Below are positions 1 through 5,911 of a DNA stretch of 9,519 bases, piece by piece (position 1 is the first letter of the stretch; each line of letters opens with the position of its first letter). The position numbers were made by a program, and so were the translations under genes. The DNA lies in NCBI GenBank assembly GCA_045660325.1, contig JAZRDO010000006.1, positions 1-9,519 on the forward strand. Reading direction: 5' to 3'. The notes beneath the pieces are model-generated. The model worked only from the letters and a program-made list of their open reading frames with translations, was not told where the DNA came from and did not search any database. The DNA is from SVTX01 sp045660325 (GTDB lineage: Bacteria > Bacillota > Clostridia > Oscillospirales > CAG-272).

Positions 1-130
1 GCTTCAAGATTAGATATCCCATCATCCAGAATGAGTAAGGGCACTTGTAGACTACGAGTTTGATAGGTCAGAGATGTAAGCACAGTAATGTGTTCAGTTG
101 ACTGATACTAATAGCCCGAGGGCTTGAACC
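1..130 (+). rRNA. 23S ribosomal RNA, 3' end (partial)
   Basis: This is the last part of a large-subunit rRNA gene that begins before the window. The stretch ending in CTGATACTAATAGCCCGAGG and then GCTTGAACC is the typical end of a Gram-positive 23S rRNA, where the 3' strand pairs back to the 5' end of the molecule. The exact mature 3' end cannot be fixed from sequence alone and is placed near base 130. No 5S rRNA gene follows before the terminator at 242-265. Confidence 0.9.
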
Positions 131-135
131 TCCTT

Positions 136-185
136 TAGAACATAGTTCTATATGGTTCATTGTTTGAGTTTCGGTTTCGAATCTC
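136..185 (+). other. Two hairpins in the 23S rRNA trailer
   Basis: TAGAAC (136-141) and GTTCTA (145-150) form a perfect 6-bp hairpin with a 3-base loop. A second hairpin spans 166-185: GAG and TTCG pair with CGAA and CTC around one T-T mismatch and a GTTT loop. They lie between the rRNA 3' end and the terminator, so they would sit in the precursor trailer. A role in rRNA processing is an inference. Confidence 0.4.
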
Positions 186-241
186 ATACTTTGTTTTCCT
201 TTTCGAGTGTTAGGTAAAATAATTAAAATTTATATAGATTC

Positions 242-265
242 AGCACGGATTATCCGTGTTTTTTT
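242..265 (+). terminator. Intrinsic terminator of the rRNA operon
   Basis: CACGGA (244-249) pairs with TCCGTG (253-258) around the loop TTA, extended by G-U and A-U pairs at the base. A run of T residues follows directly from 259. The position about 115 bases after the 23S end, with no gene in between, makes it the end of the rRNA transcript. Confidence 0.8.
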
Positions 266-294
266 GTTTTTATATACTATTTTTTCTTTTGATA

Positions 295-323
295 TTGAAT
301 TTATCGACAAAATATGATATAAT
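295..323 (+). promoter_or_regulatory. Promoter of the V-type ATPase genes (extended -10)
   Basis: TTGAAT at 295-300 is the -35 box and TATAAT at 318-323 the -10 box, with a 17-base spacer. TG at 315-316 gives an extended -10 (TGaTATAAT). It lies just after the rRNA terminator and about 45 bases before the first start codon, so the operon has its own strong vegetative promoter. Confidence 0.75.
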
Positions 324-371
324 TACATTTAAGGTTATATCTATTTAATTTTAAGAAAGGTATGGTTTATT

Positions 372-692
372 ATGTCAAGAGAAGCTATACTTCAGGTTAT
401 CTCAGCCGAGGATGAGGCGAAGAAAATTGTAGACGCCGCAAAGGAAAAGGCTGCGATTATGGTTAAAGAGGCAAGAGAAAAGGCAGAACGAGATTATTCC
501 GATCACAAGAGAGTTCTCGGTGCAGAATACAAGAGACGAGTTGATCTTGTGGGCGAGGATGCCGAAATTCTTATAACTGAAAGAATCAATCAGGCTGAAC
601 GCGATGCAGAGACCATGTGTCGTGAAGCGACGGCAAATATACCTTTAGCAGTTCGCGAGGTAGTAAGGAGAATAGTGAACGAATGTCAGTAA
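372..692 (+). CDS. ntpF: V-type ATP synthase subunit H/G (peripheral stalk)
   Basis: This 106-residue protein is almost entirely a charged amphipathic helix rich in Ala, Glu, Lys and Arg (AEDEAKKIVDAAKEKAAIMV and onward). That is the hallmark of the small peripheral-stalk subunit of A/V-type ATPases, called NtpF in Enterococcus and AhaH in archaea. It forms a coiled coil with subunit E and links the catalytic head to membrane subunit I. The length fits the family, usually about 100-110 residues. A purine-rich AAGAAAGG (353-360) precedes the ATG by 11 bases. The gene overlaps the start of subunit I by 10 bases, suggesting translational coupling. Identification rests on coiled-coil composition plus its place directly before subunit I, since single residues are poorly conserved in this family. 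Confidence 0.82.
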   Translation: MSREAILQVISAEDEAKKIVDAAKEKAAIMVKEAREKAERDYSDHKRVLGAEYKRRVDLVGEDAEILITERINQAERDAETMCREATANIPLAVREVVRRIVNECQ

Positions 693-2251
693 GCAATATG
701 AAGAAGCTTTTGGTAGTAGCTCCTACCGATAGCGCAAAGGCGGTTATTAAGAAGCTTATTTCTCTCCGCTGCGCAGATATTCGAGATGTTTCCGATTGCG
801 ACGGAGCAGATATTCTTTCTCGCAGCGTTTGTGATGAGAATATCTCTGAGATGGAAGAGAGAATCGCCAAGATCGAGGCGGTTCACACGGCTATATTGAA
901 GAATGCTCCCAAAGAGCGTGGCCCTTTGGATAAGAGAGCCTACGTTGACCGCGACGAATTTATTTCATCGGGTGCATACGAGACTGTTTTCTCCACCGTG
1001 GAGGCTGTATATTCAAGACTTGAGGAAGCGGATCTTTCGGAATATATCTGCGAGCTTGAAAGAATTGAAACACTTTACGATATAGAAAAGACCGAGCTGT
1101 GTGCGGCCGAGCTTATGAAAAAGTCGGCGTGCAGCAAGACCTGTACGTTTATTTCGGGCTGGGTGCCTCAAAAATCGCTTAGAAGCGTCGAAGAGGCATT
1201 GGGTGAGTGCTTGTGTGCATATGAGATTTCGGACCCCAGTGACGGCGATGAGCCGCCCGTGAAGCTTTCCAACAACGTCATTACAAGATGCTTTGAATGG
1301 ATAACGTCGGATTTTGTGCTTCCCAAGTATCGCACGTTTGATCCTACTCTTCTTATGAGTATCTTTTGCTTTATCGCATTCGGACTTATGCTTTGTGACG
1401 TGGGCTATGGCTTGATATTGATTCCCTTGGGCTTTGTTTTACCCAGGGTGCTTGGAGCTCGCGGAAAAGTAAGGTCGGCATTGAATATGCTCGGCATATG
1501 CGGAATATCAAGCGTAATTTTTGGCATCCTCTTTGGCGGTTGGTTTGGTAATCTTCCGTACGCGATAATGCAGGAAATGCTGTGGGAACGTACTCCCGAG
1601 CTTGTAGCCCCAATATTCGGCGGCGTACTGTTCAGACCTGTAGAGAAGCCTCTTTGGTATCTTGCGATTGTTTTAATTTTTGGCGCGATACAGATAATTA
1701 TCGGTATGCTTATTAAATTTATTTCTCTTTGTAAAGAGGGAAAGGTTAAGGATGCTCTCTTTGACGTCTTGCCCTGGTGGGTAATTTTTGCGGGCATCGC
1801 GCTTGTATTTACCGTAAATGTAATCGCGGGTATTGCCGTTGCAGTTGCGGGTATGATATTTATACTTGTATTTGCGGGAAGAGGCGAGAAGAAGCTTGGT
1901 AAGAGGCTGCTTGGAGGTCTTCGCGGACTTGCCGATATCGGCAAATACGCGTTGAATCTTGCGGGATACCTCAAGATATTCGTAGTAGGTATAAGCCTTG
2001 GCGCGATCACTTATTACATTAATATGCTTGGAACTCTTGTAGGACCTACGACGGGCGGATATATTCTCCTTGTTGTGGTTAGCATTATATGTCACGGAAT
2101 TTTCCTTCTTCTTAACGCTTACGTTGCTTGTATTATCGCATCAAAGATTCAGCATTACGAGTTTTTCAAACAGTTCTATACGGGTGGCGGCGAAGGATTC
2201 GCTCCCGCAGAGCCGTCTGAAAGATTTACACTTTCCAGCACAAAGAAATGA
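683..2251 (+). CDS. ntpI: V-type ATP synthase subunit I (membrane stator), divergent
   Basis: This 522-residue protein is the membrane stator (a-type) subunit that forms the ion half-channels next to the rotor ring. The N-terminal cytoplasmic part (1-215) has the family's proximal-lobe strands and the TFISGWVPQ motif (155-163). Roughly eight membrane helices lie between 222 and 489, with the signatures GLMLCDVGYG (234-243) and FGILFGGWFG (280-289) and the terminal EFFKQFYTGGGEGF. Two features are odd. It is about 100-140 residues shorter than usual, all missing from the cytoplasmic arm. The conserved essential Arg of SYxRLxALG is Lys431 in GYLKIFVVG, and the later Arg of HxxRLQ is Lys488. The start at 683 is chosen over Met6 because AAGGAG lies at 665-670. 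It ends 10 bases before subunit E. The family call is firm, but normal ion pumping is doubtful. Confidence 0.9.
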   Translation: MSVSNMKKLLVVAPTDSAKAVIKKLISLRCADIRDVSDCDGADILSRSVCDENISEMEERIAKIEAVHTAILKNAPKERGPLDKRAYVDRDEFISSGAYETVFSTVEAVYSRLEEADLSEYICELERIETLYDIEKTELCAAELMKKSACSKTCTFISGWVPQKSLRSVEEALGECLCAYEISDPSDGDEPPVKLSNNVITRCFEWITSDFVLPKYRTFDPTLLMSIFCFIAFGLMLCDVGYGLILIPLGFVLPRVLGARGKVRSALNMLGICGISSVIFGILFGGWFGNLPYAIMQEMLWERTPELVAPIFGGVLFRPVEKPLWYLAIVLIFGAIQIIIGMLIKFISLCKEGKVKDALFDVLPWWVIFAGIALVFTVNVIAGIAVAVAGMIFILVFAGRGEKKLGKRLLGGLRGLADIGKYALNLAGYLKIFVVGISLGAITYYINMLGTLVGPTTGGYILLVVVSIICHGIFLLLNAYVACIIASKIQHYEFFKQFYTGGGEGFAPAEPSERFTLSSTKK

Positions 2252-2261
2252 GGACAGCGGT

Positions 2262-2927
2262 ATGACAGGATTTGATAAATTAACTGAAAAAATCATTAAT
2301 GATGCCAACAAGACTGCTGAGGACATTCTTTTGGATGCAAATGCCGAGATAGCGAGAATTGAGGCTGAATATGCCGAAAAGAAGGAAAATGCTCATAATG
2401 AGATTTTAACCGAAGCATTAGGAAAGGCAGAAACTCTTAAAAGCTCCGTTCGTACGAGAGTTGATAACGAATATAATGCGATCATCAAAAAGCATCAGGA
2501 TGCGATGATAGCCGACGTGGTAGAAGCTGCGGCAAACGAGATAGTTTCCTTCAAGGAGGAAAAATATATCAGCTTTATGGCGGGTCTTCTTGCTAAGGTC
2601 CTTATTAGCCGTATTGCTTATGAAAAGAAGCACTTTGATGCTTACGGCGAGAATATTTCTCCCGATAAATACGTTCTTGTTTTAAGAAAGAAGGACAGAG
2701 ACGCATTGGGCGAGAAAATTATCGCGGCGATGCGACGCGCTACGGTAGGTAAGATCCCCGCAAACGTTCTTGACAAGGTCGTGCTGTCAAGTAAGACGGC
2801 GTCTATGAAGGGCGGATTTATCCTCGAGGCAGGAGAGCTTTCAATAGACGTATCAATGGATGCATTGATAGAGCATACTATAATAGAGGCAAGGGAAGAT
2901 ATCGCTCAGATGCTTTTCGGCTTTTGA
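2262..2927 (+). CDS. ntpE: V-type ATP synthase subunit E (peripheral stalk)
   Basis: This 221-residue protein has the standard subunit E layout. A long charged N-terminal helix (about 1-110: KIINDANKTAEDILLDANAE and onward) pairs with subunit H/G. A globular C-terminal domain (about 115-221) ends in an acidic helix and binds the head. The length fits the family (about 190-220). The frame stays open upstream into subunit I, but the real start is the ATG at 2262. It is preceded by GAGGA (2250-2254) and begins 10 bases after the subunit I stop. In related operons a proteolipid gene (ntpK) sits between I and E, and C, F, A, B and D follow. Here none do, and a terminator begins 4 bases after the stop. 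Confidence 0.9.
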   Translation: MTGFDKLTEKIINDANKTAEDILLDANAEIARIEAEYAEKKENAHNEILTEALGKAETLKSSVRTRVDNEYNAIIKKHQDAMIADVVEAAANEIVSFKEEKYISFMAGLLAKVLISRIAYEKKHFDAYGENISPDKYVLVLRKKDRDALGEKIIAAMRRATVGKIPANVLDKVVLSSKTASMKGGFILEAGELSIDVSMDALIEHTIIEAREDIAQMLFGF

Positions 2928-2930
2928 AAT

Positions 2931-2970
2931 AAAGGTCTATGACAGTCGTCATAGACCTTTACGTATATTT
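2931..2970 (+). terminator. Terminator closing the H-I-E operon
   Basis: AAAGGTCTATGAC (2931-2943) and GTCATAGACCTTT (2948-2960) form a perfect 13-bp stem with the loop AGTC. Only a short T run ends the stem, and a longer one appears at 2976-2981, so termination may be incomplete. Its position right after the stop of subunit E marks the end of the three-gene unit. Confidence 0.8.
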
Positions 2971-3024
2971 CGGGCTTTTTTACAAATAATAATTTTGCAA
3001 AAATAATATTTGAAAGGAAAAGCT

Positions 3025-3195
3025 ATGGATAATAATAAAGACGGCAAGCGCACCGTAAAGCCCAAGAGGGAGGACCTTAATGACTACCCGAAAAGAGTTG
3101 ATCCTGTATTTCCGATTGTAAACGATCCGCCTGTTCCGAATCGGGCGCACACTGAAATGAGAGTGGATTATCCTCCCGAATTTCCCGAAAGATAA
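3025..3195 (+). CDS. Small proline-rich hypothetical protein (56 aa)
   Basis: No family is recognised. The product is 56 residues, highly charged and proline-rich (10 Pro), with a Lys/Arg-rich first half (KDGKRTVKPKRED) and a C-terminal half built of short Pro-containing phrases (FPIVNDPPVPN, VDYPPEFPER). It lacks hydrophobic segments and Cys, so it is probably a soluble, largely disordered peptide. The start is the ATG at 3025, with GAAAGGA 6 bases upstream. An in-frame TTG at 3010 overlaps the region upstream of that site and is less likely. It stands alone between two terminators. That it is a real gene is supported by the good ribosome binding site and the terminator 4 bases after its stop. 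Confidence 0.6.
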   Translation: MDNNKDGKRTVKPKREDLNDYPKRVDPVFPIVNDPPVPNRAHTEMRVDYPPEFPER

Positions 3196-3198
3196 AAG

Positions 3199-3230
3199 AA
3201 AAGCCACCTGTATTTCAGGTGGCTTTTGTA
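3199..3230. terminator. Bidirectional terminator between convergent genes
   Basis: AAAAGCCACCTG (3199-3210) and CAGGTGGCTTTT (3216-3227) form a 12-bp stem with the loop TATTT. It carries a U tail on the plus strand, and the A run on the left becomes a U tail on the minus strand. It can stop both the 56-residue gene and the convergent glycosidase gene, whose stop codon is at 3237-3239. Confidence 0.85.
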
Positions 3231-3236
3231 TTTAAC

Positions 3237-5210
3237 TTATTTTCTTTTTTTTCTCAAGAAAAGAGGCATTGCCGCGATTGCAATAACAATTGCGCTGATA
3301 CCGCCTATTGTGCCGCCGCATCCGCTTGAAGAGGGAGCAGGTGCGGAGGGAGTGGAAGGTGTTACGGGTGTGTTGGGCTGCTTTGCTTCAACAGTAAAGC
3401 TTGCAGTATCGATTATTACGAACGTGCCGTCGGCAAGCTTGAGCATGAAGCTTACGGTATGCTCGCCCGCGTCAAGCTCGGGGATATTGATTTCCATATT
3501 AAAATTCATTGCCTTGTCGCCCGCGATAGCCTTAGTCGCATCGTCGGACTTGGAAAGGAAACTGGAATTCCACTTGATACCGTCCTTGTTGTCATCAAAG
3601 TAGTATCCGGAATTTACAATGTTTTGAGTAAAGCCCGCGTAACCTGTAATGCCCAGCTTTGTATCGGTTACAGTGGGAGTGGTTGCCGAGTGAGCAACGT
3701 AGCCGTTACCCTTGGAGATCTCAACGAAGGTATTGTTGAGGTCGGGCTCTGTGGGTTTTTCAGTGGGCTTTTCGGTTGTACCGGATGAAGGCTTTTCCTC
3801 GGTGTCCTTATTGGGATCCTCAGTTGTGCCTGTGTTTCCACCGGGGTTGGAGGGAGCATTTTTCGGAACTGCGAGAATGATCGCATTGCCAACGCTTCTG
3901 CCTGTGTTACCGTTTTCACCTGCGAATACAGTTTCGTAAGTACCGTTGTTGTTTCTTATAGCCATCGTTGTAGAGCCGCCGCCGTCAAGACAGAAGCCGT
4001 AAACACAGCCGAGAGCCTTGAGCTGCTCAGCCATTTCGTAGTACGTAGCGCCCTTGCTGTTGGTCTTTGCGATTGCAAGAATAACGGGAGTGCCGTCAGC
4101 CTTGAAGCCGATAGCGGATCTGTTTGCGTTGTATACGGAGTAGGAAATATCGGAGATCTTGGTGTTGGGGGAGGAGTTGTTGGTCAATCCCTTAACGAAT
4201 GAGGAGTCACCGTTAACGAGGATAGCCTGCTTGAAGCCCATAGCGTTTTCAACGTCGGACCAGTTGTTACCAATATTCGCGTTACATTTAACGTACGTAT
4301 TAGCCGCAAGCTTTGTTTCCGTGCCTGAAGGAACCGCAATATAAACCTTGCCAGCAGCGGGCTTTTCGTTTGTAGATCCTGCTCTTACGCTTTCAACTTT
4401 TCCTTCGAAGAAGTAAGTGTAATCTCCCTCGGGGTCTACCTTGCCGCTACCGCCTCTATAAGCGTATCTGTATGTATCACAGTCAATAACGTATACTGTC
4501 TTGCCTGTGAGGTCTGCCGCCGACTTGGAGTCGGGAGTAATGAACGTAACGTGGTTGGGGTTGTCTACGGGGATTCTGCTGTGAGTACCGAGTGTCTGAG
4601 TTTGATTTTCATTCATTACGGTGAGATTGTAACGGCCCTTTGTATATGTAAAGGTTGTGCTAAAGCCGTTTATATGATAAATAACGCTTCCGTCGGGCTT
4701 GATGCCGAATGCGCCGCCGCCTGCGGAGGAAACGAGATGACCCTTGTAAATATCGCCGTTCTGGATCATGATGTTTTCGGGCTCGCCGATGCCGGGAGTG
4801 TTGCTGGATTCGATGTCAAAAAAGTCGCCGTTGATCGCTGCCAAGGGGATCCAATCGGGATTTTCTGCTGCAAACTGCTCCATAAGAGTTTTTACGGGCT
4901 TTGTTGCAAAGTCAGTATTGTTATTTTTACCCATAGAGTAAACAAAAAGCTTTGTATTTTCGCCACCGATCGCTCCGTAGGTTTCGAAGGGACGGGCTGT
5001 GCTGCCTGTACCCGCCTGAAGAGATGAAACGGTAGACGTAAAATAAGTAACGTCATTTCTAAGTGTTGTGCTTGACTTCATCTCGATGTTGGTGATGCAT
5101 CCGTATGATGTCGTGCCGTAAGGGTTGGGAGTTGCTGCCTGCACCGCGATCATAAGCGCGTTAATGATCATAACGGAAAGAATGCAGATGGCAATAATCT
5201 TTTTCTTCAT
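3237..5210 (-). CDS. Secreted phosphodiester glycosidase (NAGPA-type) with C-terminal membrane anchor
   Basis: This 657-residue exported protein has a signal peptide at 1-25 (MKKK, hydrophobic core, then VQA before ATPNP). The middle part carries the phosphodiester glycosidase (NAGPA/DUF2233) signatures: INGDFFD (127-133), NRSAIGFKADGT (363-373), LDGGGSTTM (408-416) and GRSVGNAI (437-444). The family includes enzymes that remove N-acetylglucosamine from a phosphodiester; bacterial substrates are mostly unknown, and a cell-wall or surface glycopolymer is plausible. A Thr/Pro/Glu linker with KPTE repeats (451-490) leads to a beta-rich domain (about 492-610) that I do not recognise. A Pro/Ser linker and a tail of GCGGTIGG, a hydrophobic stretch and RKKRK follow. 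There is no LPxTG motif. GGAGG at 5216-5220 precedes the ATG by 5 bases. The gene is monocistronic. Confidence 0.85.
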   Translation of the reverse strand: MKKKIIAICILSVMIINALMIAVQAATPNPYGTTSYGCITNIEMKSSTTLRNDVTYFTSTVSSLQAGTGSTARPFETYGAIGGENTKLFVYSMGKNNNTDFATKPVKTLMEQFAAENPDWIPLAAINGDFFDIESSNTPGIGEPENIMIQNGDIYKGHLVSSAGGGAFGIKPDGSVIYHINGFSTTFTYTKGRYNLTVMNENQTQTLGTHSRIPVDNPNHVTFITPDSKSAADLTGKTVYVIDCDTYRYAYRGGSGKVDPEGDYTYFFEGKVESVRAGSTNEKPAAGKVYIAVPSGTETKLAANTYVKCNANIGNNWSDVENAMGFKQAILVNGDSSFVKGLTNNSSPNTKISDISYSVYNANRSAIGFKADGTPVILAIAKTNSKGATYYEMAEQLKALGCVYGFCLDGGGSTTMAIRNNNGTYETVFAGENGNTGRSVGNAIILAVPKNAPSNPGGNTGTTEDPNKDTEEKPSSGTTEKPTEKPTEPDLNNTFVEISKGNGYVAHSATTPTVTDTKLGITGYAGFTQNIVNSGYYFDDNKDGIKWNSSFLSKSDDATKAIAGDKAMNFNMEINIPELDAGEHTVSFMLKLADGTFVIIDTASFTVEAKQPNTPVTPSTPSAPAPSSSGCGGTIGGISAIVIAIAAMPLFLRKKRK

Positions 5211-5269
5211 TTGAGCCTCCGAAAAATTTTGGTTTCCGCGCCTTTATAAGCGCATTTTTCTACATATAC

Positions 5270-5298
5270 ATTATATCATATCGTTTTTTCGTTGTCAA
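5270..5298 (-). promoter_or_regulatory. Promoter of the phosphodiester glycosidase gene
   Basis: On the minus strand, TTGACA (5298-5293) and TATAAT (5275-5270) are separated by 17 bases, with TGA directly before the -10 box giving an extended -10. All consensus positions match. The transcript would start near 5263 and carry a leader of about 50 bases before the ATG at 5210. Confidence 0.85.
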
Positions 5299-5422
5299 TG
5301 GATTTTGAAGTTTTGGATAGGTGGGAAAATTGTAAATTAATTGTTGAATTAAATAGTGGGTAGGGAAATGGTAGGATCTTTTTTGTGTTAGTAATATTGC
5401 ATTAAGATTTTTACAAAACATA

Positions 5423-5451
5423 TTGACAAGCATAGAAGTCTATGTTATAAT
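5423..5451 (+). promoter_or_regulatory. Promoter of the arsenic operon
   Basis: TTGACA (5423-5428) and TATAAT (5446-5451) with a 17-base spacer form a full consensus promoter about 40 bases before arsR. Such a strong promoter suits an operon that is held off by its own repressor and released by arsenic. Confidence 0.85.
5431..5444. promoter_or_regulatory. Probable ArsR operator
   Basis: CATAGA (5431-5436) and TCTATG (5439-5444) form a perfect inverted repeat with a 2-base centre, lying entirely in the spacer between -35 and -10. A homodimeric ArsR bound here would block RNA polymerase. ArsR/SmtB operators are usually AT-rich imperfect palindromes overlapping the promoter of their own gene, which fits. 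A second, looser pair (ACATC at 5452-5456 and GATGT at 5467-5471) lies near the transcription start. Confidence 0.65.
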
Positions 5452-5492
5452 ACATCTACACTTATCGATGTGTCGGAAGGAGAAACGGCAAA

Positions 5493-5816
5493 ATGGCATT
5501 TAAGCACAATGAGGGAATAAAGATATTCAAGGCTCTTGCTGACGATAACCGTCTTGAGATTATGGAGCTTTTGATGACTGGAGAAAAATGCGGTTGCGCT
5601 CTCCTTGAGGAACTAAAAATCGGGCAGTCAACTCTTTCCCACCATATGCGTATACTGTGCGAAGCAGGGCTCGTCGATGCCTGCAAGGAAGGCAAATGGA
5701 TGCACTATTCGCTCTCCGCAGAAGGCTCGGCACAGGTCAGAGAGTTGATCGAAAGATACACCCTATCTCCCGACAAGGCTTGCGGATATAAGAAATGCGA
5801 TAGTTGCAAAAAATAA
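5493..5816 (+). CDS. arsR: ArsR family arsenic-responsive repressor
   Basis: This 107-residue winged-helix protein opens with IFKALADDNRLEIMELL, the classical ArsR/SmtB N-terminal helix. The recognition helix is GQSTLSHHMRILCEAGLV (44-61) and the wing is EGKWMHYSL (66-74). The CGC pair at 33-35 sits where the Cys-x-Cys As(III)/Sb(III) site of E. coli-type ArsR lies. Further Cys residues at 97, 102 and 105 (ACGYKKCDSC) form a Cys-rich C-terminus that could add ligands. AAGGAG (5477-5482) lies 10 bases before the ATG. It is the first gene of the ars operon and probably represses it from the inverted repeat at 5431-5444. The metal preference is inferred from the Cys pair and from arsC downstream. 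Confidence 0.9.
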   Translation: MAFKHNEGIKIFKALADDNRLEIMELLMTGEKCGCALLEELKIGQSTLSHHMRILCEAGLVDACKEGKWMHYSLSAEGSAQVRELIERYTLSPDKACGYKKCDSCKK

Positions 5817-5824
5817 TATTGGCT

Positions 5825-5857
5825 TATAAGGTCAGTGCGTTATGTGCTGACCTATAA
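5825..5857 (+). other. Intercistronic hairpin between arsR and the permease gene
   Basis: GGTCAG (5830-5835) pairs with CTGACC (5847-5852), and flanking TTATA/TATAA extends the stem past one bulged A. No U run follows, so a full terminator is unlikely. It could slow polymerase or protect the mRNA, setting the ratio of repressor to permease. That role is inferred. The AT-rich stretch after it (5869-5882) contains ATATC/GATAT as an inverted repeat of unknown meaning. Confidence 0.45.
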
Positions 5858-5911
5858 ACAAAAATCTCATATCGATAGATATAGATATATAAATGTAATT
5901 GGAGGTGTATT

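Noticed and set aside
1405..2010. Long minus-strand open frame (about 200 residues) opposite subunit I
   Set aside because: Its product is rich in Pro, Ser and Ile without any domain, and the plus strand encodes a clear membrane protein. It is a shadow frame.
2070..2261. Upstream extension of the subunit E frame into the subunit I gene
   Set aside because: The frame is open, but the extension overlaps the subunit I coding sequence out of frame and reads as non-family sequence. The ATG at 2262 has a ribosome binding site and starts the normal subunit E helix.
2979..3007. Possible promoter TTTACA-17-AATAAT before the 56-residue gene
   Set aside because: The implied transcript start would fall on the ribosome binding site, leaving almost no leader, and the -10 is poor. 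Readthrough from the operon before it is at least as likely.
4551..5027. Plus-strand open frame (158 residues) opposite the glycosidase
   Set aside because: The minus strand codes a complete exported enzyme with promoter and ribosome binding site. The plus frame has neither and no family features.
5221..5422. Searched for a riboswitch or small gene between the glycosidase and ars promoters
   Set aside because: Apart from the two promoters, only AT-rich sequence with no strong hairpin, ribosome binding site or open frame was seen.
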